Positions 44,546-56,795 of a DNA stretch of 64,000 bases are shown one piece after another. The stretch's first letter is position 1; the number at the start of each line of letters is the position of its first letter. The position numbers and the translations under genes were made by a program. The DNA comes from Liquidambar formosana (Eukaryota; Streptophyta; Magnoliopsida; Saxifragales; Altingiaceae), in the NCBI GenBank assembly GCA_039720395.1, contig CM077832.1, forward strand, positions 30,625,316 through 30,689,315, written 5' to 3'. The notes beneath the pieces are model-generated. The model saw only the letters and a list, made by a program, of their open reading frames with translations, did no database searches and had not been told where the DNA came from.

Positions 44546-46409
44546 GTTCTACAAGAGTTTGATGGTGAGTTCTTTTTTCCCTTTAGTTGGCTTTTCGTGT
44601 TGTGTCATGTGAACTCAGTTTGGTTGGCATGGGAAGTGTTGAGGCAGCACTATTGAAGGAGGGTATATTATGATTTTGATGTATTATAGTGTTTCATCTG
44701 ATGTGATGGTGCGTCCTTATCTCTAGGGGTGAGAGGCTTACCTCTAATGGGCCCTCTGGATGTGGAGGGCACACCTTTGGTTGCCTCCTTGCCTTGCATC
44801 ATCCGTGGTTCAACCATGTCTTTTAGTAGGATATTTGTAGCAGGAGAGTGATTGTGATGCCTTTTTCTTTTTCATTTTTCATTTCTTTGAAGGTTTTTTT
44901 TTTGCCTGGGAACATTGATGTTAATATTTATTGTATGAGAAATTTTATATTAGTGTCAGTTTGCGGTCGAACTCTTTATGGAAATTATACTTTAATACTG
45001 GGTTGAAAGCTTCTTCCAAGTACTTCATGTTGGCATGGATGTTTGTTTTCACTTGCTCATAGATGCATCTGGCTTTTTGTGAATGTGACCTTTTATCTGC
45101 CATAAAGGCCGGCCTTGGCCTGCTTTAATACATATTTGCGAGGTTTAAAAGCAATGCCCGGTTATCCACTTGATCAACTAGGGGCATGCTTACCACATAT
45201 TCGTGAGGTCTAAGAGAGTTACAAAGTTGCTAGTTTAATTTTTTTAATCTAATGTTGGCTTTGGCAACGGTGCTCCTCCTGCAACCTTTGGGTGTGTTTG
45301 GTTCATGGATTGGGAATCTCACACCTGGGAATAGCACATTATTCTGGAATGGGAATGTTTAAATAATATTCCAATTCCCATGTTTGGTTAGCTGGGGATG
45401 GTTGATAGGATTCCTTAAACATTCCCAATAACTTGTTTGGTTGGGTGAGGGAATATGATTCCTAATATCATGAAATTCTAATTCTACCCTTCATCAACAT
45501 ATCCTTGGTCATCCCACAGCAATATTCCTTGCCACCAAGTAGGCCGTGACCTTGGCACTAGCCGTCTCTCCAAATTGGTGAAAGCAAAATAATGAGGCAA
45601 CGGAGAAAAGCGCTGCCTGGCCTTCTGGATTTCTCGTGCTAGAGAGCTGGGAACTGGTGACATGTATTTCCTGAGTGGTTTACTCAGCATGTTAAGTACA
45701 CTGGGCGAATGCTATGTATCACCAAACCTTTTTTGGCCGCCTACATCCGAAAATTCTGAAATGATTGGTATTGGATTTATTTTTGATTTATTACTCAAAT
45801 TCAAATTCAAAATCAAAATCAAAATCAAAATCAAATTCAAATTCAAATTCAAATTTGTGGGTTGTTTAAGGCGTTGAATCTGGTAAAAAAATTTGGTGGA
45901 ATTTCCATAACCCGATTGTCGTGTTGTTGGTGCCTCGGAGCCGAGAGAAATAGTAAAACGGAAGACTGTTCTAGCATCGGGTTTGATAGGAAAGATTAGA
46001 TTCTGGTTTTTTGACTTATAAACTTTCAAACTTGATATTTGGGCCTTGTGGACGGTGATGTCAAGCTCCTGCAGTGAGGATGAATGTGATAGGTTTGCGG
46101 AAAAGGGCAAAAAGCAGGACGACGTAAGCACCAGAATGATAATAGGACACGCTGGTCTAAAAATCAGGTAAAGGCGGTGGAGATAAGTTACTTTGAATAA
46201 TAAGTTAAACCGGCCTTGGGATTTTGGCTTTGACTGCAGTTCACGCCAGCCTGACGGGCTCTTTTATAGTTTTTTATTTTTTGGGGGACTAGTGCTCTTT
46301 TCAACTTCAACAACTTGCATTCGTAACTTGTAAGGAAACCAAACCAAATATAAGTGTCAAACCAATTGAAATCTTGTGAAAGGTACCTGAATATATATAG
46401 TTTTAAATT
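44546..46409. other. Actin 3' region and intergenic DNA
   Basis: A 3' UTR follows the stop, with an intron-like segment (donor GTGAGT at 44565, acceptor CTCTAG ending at 44726) that would make a 3'-UTR intron. AT-rich text with likely polyadenylation signals lies near 44920-44960. From about 45285 'gtgtgtttggttcatgg' looks like a MITE terminus without a clear partner. A hexanucleotide repeat of AAATTC/AAATCA type covers 45795-45854. Confidence 0.45.
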
Positions 46410-48808
46410 GGGTAAGTTATATTAAGACCTTTAGAATTTAACAAATGTAGATACACCCTTTCATGTTTATCAAATTACATTGATATTTCTTATTTTACAA
46501 AATAAATTATAAAGAGACTCTTTCCTCTAATTTCCATCTATTAATCCGTTAAGTTATGTTTAAATTTTTTTAAAAATACCCTAACTACCCTTATTAGATG
46601 ACAACTTTCATGTTAAATGTATATAACTCATCAATTTAACTTATTCATCTAGTATATTCGAATTTTTTTATTTATTGATAAACAACTAAAAGATAATAAA
46701 TATATATAAGAAAAATGCCAAAAGTTTACATTTTTGTCCAATTGATGTGGTAGCTATCAGATTTGCGTATTAGAAACAATTATTTATTTAATTAAATTTT
46801 TAATTGATGTGCTAAAAAGCTTAAATATATATAAGAAAAATGCTAGAAAGTTTAAATTTTCTTTCTATTGATGTGGTAGCTGTTAGATTTGTTCGTTAGA
46901 AACAATTATTTATTTAATTAAATTTTTAATTGATTTGCAAAAAAAAAAAAAAAAAAAAATTGATTTGCTAAATTGCCATCTCATTTGAGCAAGTAGATTT
47001 GGGCCAAAAAAAAAAAAAGAAAAACGTTATATAGCATTACTCATATGTATAAATAAATTTAAAAAATTATTATAATGGGGATGCACATATAGGAGTAGTG
47101 ATACATAGGACTACTATTAGGAGACGAAACAGTGGGACAACTAACGTTCTTGAAGTTGATTGCTTAGTTCAAAAATAACTTAAATAGGTAATGCCGAAAA
47201 TACCCACCACACGAATTAGAACCAACTGAAAATCATGGCCAAATCAAAAAACAAGGTTTCCGCACTAATTTTGAGTTTGCAAAATCAAATCACTTGATCC
47301 AAACTAGGAAAAAAGAAAAGAAAAGCTACAAGAAAATTCAAGATAAAAATAAAAAGAAAATTATCAAGATAAAATCATTAAATTCAAACATAAGTTCATG
47401 CAACCAGGAGCACATAATAATAATCTTGATATTTTAACTTTAACTTTTTAAATCAAACACTTTGATCACAATTTGACACAACGAGATTTTTCACACAAAA
47501 AAACTAGAAACTCAAGGTAATTATTTGAAGAACTGAGATAATTATCCAAAAAAATGATATAATTATCTTATAAAATCAAGATAATTATCATGATTTGTGA
47601 AAGAAAAAGCTTTGAATTTAAAAAAATTGTAGAAGAAAAAAATTATCTTGATCCAGTTTGATACAACCAATAGTAAAAAAAAAAAAAAAAAAAACAAACA
47701 AAACAAAACAAAACTCAAATTACGTCTAACTAGCAGCAAAAATGGTTGAAGATGTTATTGCGGTATGCTTAAACGGAGAGGATAAAGAGGCGCGGTGTAG
47801 ATTGATGTGATCCTGCTTCGCCGTCGATGGTAGTGGGTTATAAGTGTTGATCTCAGATTCTCAGGTAAGGAGACAAATACCGTGACGATGGTTAATCGGT
47901 GTGACGTTGCTTGCTAGAGATGGGGGTCATCAAGAGACAAAATGTTTGGTGGTGTGTTGAGGGATTTTTATGGTAACAAAGAGAGAAATTTGGATGGGGG
48001 TGGGGCATTCTCTCTATTTTGTGGGTAGAGGGGTTTTTTATATATAGAGAAAAGAAAAATCTAGATATGAAGGAGAGAAATTTGGATGGGGTAAGTTTTT
48101 ATGGTGATTTGTGGGTTTTATCTTGATCCAGTGTGAAGCTACCCCTAGGGCTCGTCCAAACTGCAAAACCACTTTGTCGGCCATGGCTAGGGAATATTGG
48201 GGTTGCCCTTCTCTCTTTATTGTGTCACTGGAAGTGTCGGCGATAGGGTTTGCAAACCTTTACTCTTTGTTAGCTTTAGGTATATTAAGTGTATCAGCTT
48301 CTTTTTGCAGGGATAAGGGGTGTTTTTGTCAAAATGAATGTTGCACCCCTAGTTGGCACATGGTTTGGTCTTGACAATTCGTCTCCTTTATCATTTTCTC
48401 ATGTATAGAGGTGGTAAATTAGCAAATCAATTTTTTTTTTTGCACATCAATTAAAAATTTAATTAAATAAATAATTTTTCTAATGAGAAAATTTGACGGT
48501 TAGCACATCAGTTGGATTGAAAATTTAAGTTTTTGGCATTTTTCTTATATATATATAAGAAAAATGCTAAATGAATGAGTTGGAGTGAGTTATATGCATT
48601 TAATATGAAAGTTGTCATCTAATAAGGGTAGTTAGGGTATTTTGAAAAAATATTTAACAAGATTTAACGGATTAATAGATGGAGGTCAGAGGGAGGGGTC
48701 TCTTTGTAGTTTATTTTGTAGAGTAGGGTATTGCAGTGTAATTTCATAAATATGAGGGGGTTTATCTGTATTTATCAGATTCTACAGGGGTCTTAATGTA
48801 ATTTATCC
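46410..48808. mobile_element. Non-autonomous MULE with long inverted repeats, 2.4 kb
   Basis: The left end GGGTAAGTTATATTAAGACC and the right end (its inverted copy, GGATAAATTACATTAAGACC) start extended terminal repeats of about 235 bp, and further subterminal inverted text to about 46985 and 48400. In the left arm a 145-bp block ('aagaaaaatgc...aattgatgtg') is tandemly doubled. Flanks ttttaaatt (46401-46409) and ttttaaaat (48809-48817) are a 9-bp target duplication with one mismatch, the MULE size. There is no transposase. The middle (about 47700-48380) is less AT-rich and has an 87-codon open frame I cannot assign, possibly captured host sequence. Confidence 0.75.
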
Positions 48809-51600
48809 TTTTAAAATTTTTTTATTTAAAAAAAGGCTTTTAAGAAGAATAATTGTGAGTACTTAATATTTTTATTTATTTAATATTAAAGTAAATACCT
48901 TAGAGCCATGAAAGAGTCTCGTGGTCTCAGTCATAGTAATCTAGAAAGGGGGCCTTCTGTTCAAACAAATTGGCTCGTTCGGAAAGTTGGGGCGGCCATC
49001 GGTTGGTTTAGACTGAACAAGAAATTAAGACCCGAAGCTTATTAATTAAATAGTTCGTAGAAGAATGGCGCCCCTCCCAAGCAGGGTCACTGTGCCAATC
49101 TTGCCACTCCAATGTAATTTATGACTCCGTAATACATAAAGGTCTCGTTACAAATCTGGCAACAACTTATGCATGATGTGCAAACTCCACAAATGTTACT
49201 TAGTTCTTTGAATTGCTACCAACCGAAAAAAAAAGAAAAAAAAGAAAAAAAAGGAAGCCCCAAATGGTACTCAGTTTTAGGGAAAATCTTAGATAACAGC
49301 AATGACAACTAAATCATGACTACTAAAATTAAAAAAAAAAAAATTTCACCTTTAATATTTTTTTGTGTGGTCAAGATTTAACTGTCATTACTAAAAATAA
49401 TAATTAAACTAGTTTATCACACTAGATCCACACTTGGTTTTTTGGTGTAGTTCCTACCCTGTGGAACAAGTTCATATCCAGCCATCTTGTCTATTAAACT
49501 TCCTACGCAACCACTAAAAAAACACATGATTGTACTGGACAAAGTAAAAGAGACTAGAGTGTGAAGAAGGCCCTTTTTAATGAACCAATGGAGGTTGGAC
49601 AAGAATACTAGTTGACAGAATGTTTTATGTAATCCCTGTTTGTGATGTTAGGCACGAAATCGTACACATTCTACTTTGATCTTTAACATGATTTAGATTT
49701 AACGACATATTTCTTAATTTGTCATTTCAGCTTAGTCCTATGTTGTAAATTGATTTTTTCCAAATATCACTCTACTCCTAGCACTTTCATTAGTGTATTT
49801 AAATAAGATTATACAATTTAGATAGTTATAACTTCTTATCACAAAAAAAAAAAAAAAAAAAAAAAAAAAAGAAGGGAGGAGGAGAAGAAAGAGGATGCTT
49901 AAAACTCCCCTAATTAATTAGAATTTATTTCCCTCGACAGTTAATTTATGAAAAGACTATCACCAATTGATCACTGGACAGGCTTACCAATACTGGGTCC
50001 TGTTTATTGGGAAACTTTGAGTCTTTGACGGCAACATGGGTGTAAGTGTGTAACTACTGGAGTCTATTGTATGCAGTTTAAAAGAGGATCCAACGATCTT
50101 TCAAGTGAAAATCCACTCTCACTTCTATACAGTGGCCATGGAAGCAACCAAAATGAGTATTCGAATAATCTTTCCCTTTGATGAGTAAAATATAATTTAG
50201 TAGAAGCCACAGTGGCTAGAATTTTACATTTTAGATTACCATGGTTAAGTTACAAATTATAAATAAATAAAAATCCAAAAAAGTTGATAAATACCACAAT
50301 AACTTTTACTACCTCTCTTAAGAAGTGGAATCCAAGTTGGTGACACAAAATTGTCAGTTTCACACTTTTTCCCACTGATTGGCCATAGGGCAATTCTGGT
50401 GGTGGGACCTTGAGTTAACGGGTTTAGTTGCCCTAGTCATTCCATTTTGTATGTGATTTCGATGAGATTCAAAACGTTTTGTATTATCCTAGACAATCAT
50501 GATTGTTTGTGGATGATACTAAACATGTGTATCTGAGGCCTACTTTCATCTAGGGTTGGATCCAGATTAGTCCTGCATAGTTCACTTGTAAGATTATGCA
50601 TTTGATGGTGAGGGGCGAATATACTTAGGACTTTTGATTCTTAAGCCTAGTTTCTTACTATTTGTATTAAGGGTGCACACGGTTTAGTTTGGTTTGGTTT
50701 GAGGTTAGAATAAAAACCAAACCAGATTAATTCAATCTAGTTATCACTAAAGGAGAAAAAAAGAGCAAAAAAAAAACACCAAACCAAATTGAAAATGTTA
50801 GTTTGGTATCATTTGACTTCAATTTTCTTATATCAAGTATCAACAGATTATAAACAACACAAAATAACAAAAATGGCAATCCAAATTTAAAAAAAAAAAA
50901 CATTTTTAATGATAAAATTAACCATTGTCAACTAAAAAACAGTATTATAACAAAATGGAAATAATAACATATGTCAATACAATTAAAATCTCAAATCTAA
51001 TAAATGTAATGTCTCTCAGAACATTAATATATGTTGATCTAAAATAACAGATGAAACTAGAAATCAATGAGAACAATCTTCGAGTAAATAGGGAGATATA
51101 GCAGGTAAAGAAATGAAAGAGGGAGAAGGCAAGGACATCTAGATTTATGTAATATGTATACATATTTTAGTGAGGACTTGAACATAGATCTAGCAGATTT
51201 ATGTGCTTACCAATTTTTACATCATATCTATGTATATATATACTATATGATTTTGACAATAAAGAAAAAGCTCAAAAAGAGAAGGGGATTAGATGGATGA
51301 AGGTAAAGAATGAAGTCATTTTATGTGCTTACCAATATACTAACTTATATCTTGATTTATATTTCATGAATTTACAGTTGAGATCTTTTTTATTTAGGAA
51401 AATGCTTCCTTTTCCCTTTAATTTATAATGATTAACTTCACCTGCCTAATATCTCAAATTTTTTTAAAAAATATTTTTCAAACTTCAATCACATTTTTGA
51501 AGGACCCTACCATTTTAAAGGACCCTACCAAATACTCAGTTGAATCGAGGGGAAAAAAAACACTTATCAATGGTTTTTTGAAATTTAGACGGATTTCCAA
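48809..51600. other. Intergenic DNA between the MULE and histone H3, no gene seen
   Basis: A less AT-rich patch lies at about 48905-49110, not recognised as rDNA or organelle DNA. A possible MITE relic occurs near 50670-50790, where 'tttggtttggttt' faces 'accaaaccaaat'. Long A or T runs occur near 49840. No coding frame was supported. Confidence 0.4.
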
Positions 51601-52429
<829 letters not shown>

Positions 52430-55381
52430 TTTGATGTGAACCATTTGTGTAAGAAGCACATCAGTTTCTTGCTGATGGGTTTGACGGAATCTATGTTGGA
52501 TTGTTTCAGTAGCTTTTTCTTTTAAGTTGTTTTTAGAGTGGTGTAGATTGCCTATGGTTTAGGGATAAAATCAATGGAAATTTGGTAACATTAGGTTCTC
52601 TTCATTTCTCTCTCTCTCCATATAAATATATATGAAATTTGTTTTCGAGGGTCTTAGTTTGTGAAACTTCAGAGTTCTGATAGTCTTAATTTAATTTCTT
52701 TAATTTTTCCTACTTCTATGGCACTACGTAAGAAAATGCAGATAGCACTAAAGCTGGTATACTGTAAGGCTTGCTCCAGGGAGTCTAAAGGCATTTTACG
52801 TTTTGTTTGGTTGGTGAGTAGTATGAGGAAAATTTAAGCAGAAAATTCACCTTATAGCTTCATCAGGCATTGTTGAGTGGAAGGCTCTGTTTCTGGTCTC
52901 ACAAAATTCAGGAATTTGGATATCAAAATTTTACTCCAATTTGTCTTATATTCCAGGTTTTTGACTGCAATGGAATGGAGGATTGATCTCTTTGGAGACA
53001 TGTAAAATTGGAGTGATGTGGAAACATAGCATAATATAAAGCAGGGTCCTGTAGGCACACATTTGAACTAGTGACATTTATCCTGTTCTCTAAATAAAGG
53101 CCTTGGGAGTTTTTTAATTTGAGTAGGGATTTTTGTTGTTGTAGAGAAGGGATTTTAATTTCTATTTTTCCAATAATTTTATTACTAGGCTTTCTTTTCT
53201 TTTGTGCTGAAGATTTTTTATATTTTATAATTTAAAAATTTGATACTCCTTAGTTGGTTTGAATAGGGGTGGTGATATTGCTGTTACAGCAAAAAAGATT
53301 TCTTTCATAATTGTTTAAAATAATGATAGGTGAATGAATAGTATTACCCTTCATAAAAGCCAAACATCATGTATCTTATCATCAAAGTCAAAAAGAGATC
53401 TTGACAACTCTTTGCCCTCTTCTCACAACTCTTTCTCTTCTCCTTCACATAGTAGTCTGTGCTTGCAAGTGCCATTCATAACAATAGTCCAAACAATGGA
53501 GGTAATGGTTATGCTAGAGAAGGAGAGAAAGGGTCATGCATCTCTTTTGAAACCAATAACATGACCCTTATAGCTTTGAACCTACTTGGCCAATTTCGCA
53601 TCCCTTAAGTTTGGCGTTGTTTTGGTGATCGAAGCTGGACTTGCGGTCTCCTAGGCCATTGATTCGTAATAGAGGGCCAAACTAGATCGAAAAAAAGAAG
53701 AAAAAAGAAGTCATCGCTAAACTAGATTTGAACCCAGACACGATGGGTCTTCACGGTCTTGTCAATGGCCTCACACAGAATCTTTAGGCTAAGTTGAGTC
53801 AGCTCGAGTTAGATTTTGGACGAACCCACTTGTGGAGAAAATGATCATGGGGTAGACGGTTTTAAATTTCGGTTGAGCTCAACTTAGATCTTCACGCCTC
53901 ACCTATGGAGGATTTTCACTAGTGACTTATCTTCAAGGACAATTAAACATAAATTTAGAAAAAAAAAGGGCTTGTATGCCCAAAACTTTGAAGATCGTTG
54001 GCAAGATTTGCTACGGTGGCCATGGCATGTTCTGCCATGGCTTTGACAGAAAGGGTTTCGGTCTTCTTCGTTTAATTTTTTATTTATTTTGGATGAATCA
54101 TTGTGACAATGCTTTCTTCTACTTTTTTTTTTTTTTTATTAGAAACATTTTAAAAAAATTTGTTTGTTTTCTTTAAATGAATCACCAAGACAGAAGGGAG
54201 AGATTATGAGGGTGATGGCGTTTGGGCGTTATTAGATGATTTGTTTGGCGGGTATAGAGTGCAGGGGAAGAGGCGTGAGTGGATGGAGAGAGAAGTTGGG
54301 GTAGACGTGTTAGTGGAGGGAAAAGAAGTGTCCGGTAAACCTCTTTGACTTTGATGAAAGGATTTCTGGTGTCTGCTCTTGTGAAGGGTAAAATTGTCCG
54401 TTCACCCATAGTTTTAAAATCAATTGTGGAAGAAATGTTTCAAACTGTGGCAATATCGCCACCCTTAGATAGTATAAAAATAGGGAGTTTTCTTTGAGTC
54501 CTCATTCGAATATGGACTTTGCTATTTTATAAAATATAATTTTGTTATAAATTAAAGTAGGAAAAAAATGAATAGCTCTTTTTGAGATGCTTTAACAATG
54601 TCACATTCTACATTTTAATTGACACGATTTCTAGAATTTTTATTCTTTCCAAGGACTACAAAAGGTCACAGTTTGCTAGAGCTAGCACATGAAGCTTATA
54701 AAAAAGGAGAATTATAGATAAGTATGGCTACGGGTAAATAATTACAGTTCAATACAAATGATTACTAATTTATTAGTAAACAACTACTAACTTAACTAAG
54801 AATGATTACTAATTGTAATCGAACTGTAATTGTTTGCCTAGCCGGACCTATCTGTAACAGCCCCCCCCAAAAAAAAGGGGTGATTATGAATTATTGCAGA
54901 CAAATCAAAGTAAATAATCTAATTATACAACTTCTCATGGTATTTTTGCCAACATTTCCTTACCCTTGACTTATGTTAAGAGGAGGAATTGTCGATTGGG
55001 TGGGTTATAGTAATATTCAATTATCATGTTGGAGTTTGGATTAATTTGCTGAGTTAGCCGTACGGCTACCCTAAACTACTTGTTTGCCTTGAAATAAAAA
55101 AAATGCTTATTAAACAAGTGGAAATCATAAACACAAGTTAAATGTCGAATTACCTTATTATTCATCATGAGAACTAGAATTAGTTATAATATCCATTTCC
55201 GTTTATTGTTTGTTGTACTTTCAAGTAGGACGGCAAATGAGCCAAGTCAAGCTTGAGGCTAAATCGAGTAATAGGTTAGCTTTTTATAGGGTTGATCTTG
55301 ACTAGCTTGGAGCATCTTACATCTCTACTCCATTAATGGTGCTTAATGTAATTACCCAAAATCACAGAGGTTATTTGCATA
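52430..55381. other. Histone 3' region and intergenic DNA, no gene seen
   Basis: A 3' UTR of perhaps 200 bp follows the stop, containing 'aagcacatcagtttcttgctgatgg', which folds as catcag/ctgatg. It is not the animal histone stem-loop. Beyond this no coding frame with a known motif was recognised to 55381. Confidence 0.4.
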
Positions 55382-55386
55382 ATATT

Positions 55387-55796
55387 TATTGGTGACAAAA
55401 AATCACCAACAATCAAGATGTATCAATTCATCCATGTGCTTCTCGTGTACTTACAAAATAAAGCTCAGGAGACCAGTGGGTTGTCAACAGGAGCCCTCTG
55501 ATGCTTAAGTCAGATAATATTCAATCAACATGGAATGTAGGAGATGAATTATACGTACCTTGCATATGTGGAGAGAGTCCCTATTTGTAGTGAGTGTCCC
55601 TCTCCTAATCGGATTAGGAGGCTAGAGTCCTTGTAGGATTTGACTAATAAATGATAATATCAATCCCTTTACTTTAAGATTGGATTATTGATTAATTAAA
55701 TATTAATTTAATAATATCCCTCTGTGAGAGAGCTTAGTTGACTCTCTTGAGTCCACGTGGCACTATTATAGTGGGCCGGATTTTTCCCTCACATCA
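55387..55796 (-). repeat. 3' LTR of the minus-strand element (about 410 bp)
   Basis: Nearly identical to 60050-60462. On the minus strand it starts TGATGTGAGGG directly after the polypurine tract. Confidence 0.8.
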
Positions 55797-55811
55797 GTAG
55801 CCCCCCACTTT
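55797..55811 (-). other. Polypurine tract of the minus-strand element
   Basis: Read on minus, AAAGTGGGGGGCTAC lies directly before the TG of the 3' LTR. Confidence 0.8.
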
Positions 55812-56099
55812 CAAGGCCAAGTTTATTGGCTTGGGTGAAGGAAGTAGTCTAATTGAGTTGTTCTTTTTGTTAATGTGTAATTAGATGAAAGTGAGACTTG
55901 CCTTTGGAGAAGCCACGAAGTTTTTGGAGATATCACAGAGTTTGCTCATAGGCTTAGCTCTTCACTGGCCTAATGAGTGCCTAGTTGCTGACTAGGGATT
56001 TTGGAGATGTCACTTTCCTTATTGGCTTAACTCTTTACTTGCCAGATGAGTGCTTAGTTACGGGCTTGGGCTTTTTTCCGTAGCCGAGGTTTTATTTTG

Positions 56100-56615
56100 T
56101 CGGATGAGTGTCAAGTTGAGGGCTAGGGCTTTTTCCTCACCTGGGGAGTTTCTATTCACCCAAGTGAGTGCCTAGAGCTGGCCAGGGCTTTTTCCTCACC
56201 TGAGGAGTTTCTATTCACCCAAGTGGGTGCCTGGAGCGAGCCAGGGATTTTTCCTCACCTAGGGAGTTTCTATTCACCCAAGTGAGTGCTTAGAGCTGGC
56301 CAAGGCTTTTTCCTCACTTGGCGAGTTTCTATTCACCTAGGAGGGGTGCCTGGAGAGAGCCAGGGCTTTTTCCTCACCTAGGGAGTTTCTATTAACCCAA
56401 GTGAGTGCTTGGAGCGGGCCTGAGCTTTTTCCTCACTTGGGAAGTTTCTATTCACCTAGGTGGGTGCTTGGAGCGAACTAGGGCTTTTTCCTCACTTGGG
56501 TAGTTTCTATTCACTCAGGTAGGTGCCTGGAGCGGGCTAGGGCTTTTTCCTTACCTGGGGAGTTTCTATTCAGCCAAGTAAGTGCCTAGTTGTGAGCTAG
56601 GGCTTTTTGGAGATA
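56100..56615 (-). repeat. Tandem array, about eight units of 59-60 bp
   Basis: On +, 'gctttttcctcac' recurs at about 60-bp intervals from 56127 to 56598, each with 'gagtttctattcaccca' and '(g/a)gtg(g/a)gtgcctggagc' text. It lies inside the minus-strand element near its 3' LTR. No frame is kept across the units (lengths vary by one base), so it is not coding. Confidence 0.9.
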
Positions 56616-56659
56616 ATAGAAGCCTTAGGAGTTTGCTTATTTTCTAAGCTCAAAGATAC

Positions 56660-56795
56660 TTTAGCAAGTGAGGGCTTGGAGCTGCCTCAACTTGTGAGGG
56701 CGTGAAGGTGTCTTAGTTGGTGAGGGCTTGGAGTTGCCTCAACTTGTGAGGGCGTGAAGGTGTCTTAGTTGGTGAGGGCTTGGAGATCCATACTA
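56660..56795 (-). repeat. Tandem duplication, about 66-bp unit
   Basis: 'gtgagggcttggagttgcct' and 'gtgagggcgtgaaggtgtct' alternate twice between 56668 and 56790. Confidence 0.8.

Noticed and set aside
45285..46350. MITE or Harbinger element starting with 'gtgtgtttggttcatgg'
   Set aside because: A possible right end ('aaccaaaccaaat' near 46339) is too short and differs; no target duplication was seen.
48111..48374. 87-codon open frame inside the short MULE
   Set aside because: No family resemblance; only noted as possible captured DNA, not called as a gene.
52440..52490. Possible animal-type histone 3' stem-loop after H3.1
   Set aside because: The catcag/ctgatg fold does not match the animal stem-loop consensus, and plant histone mRNAs are polyadenylated.
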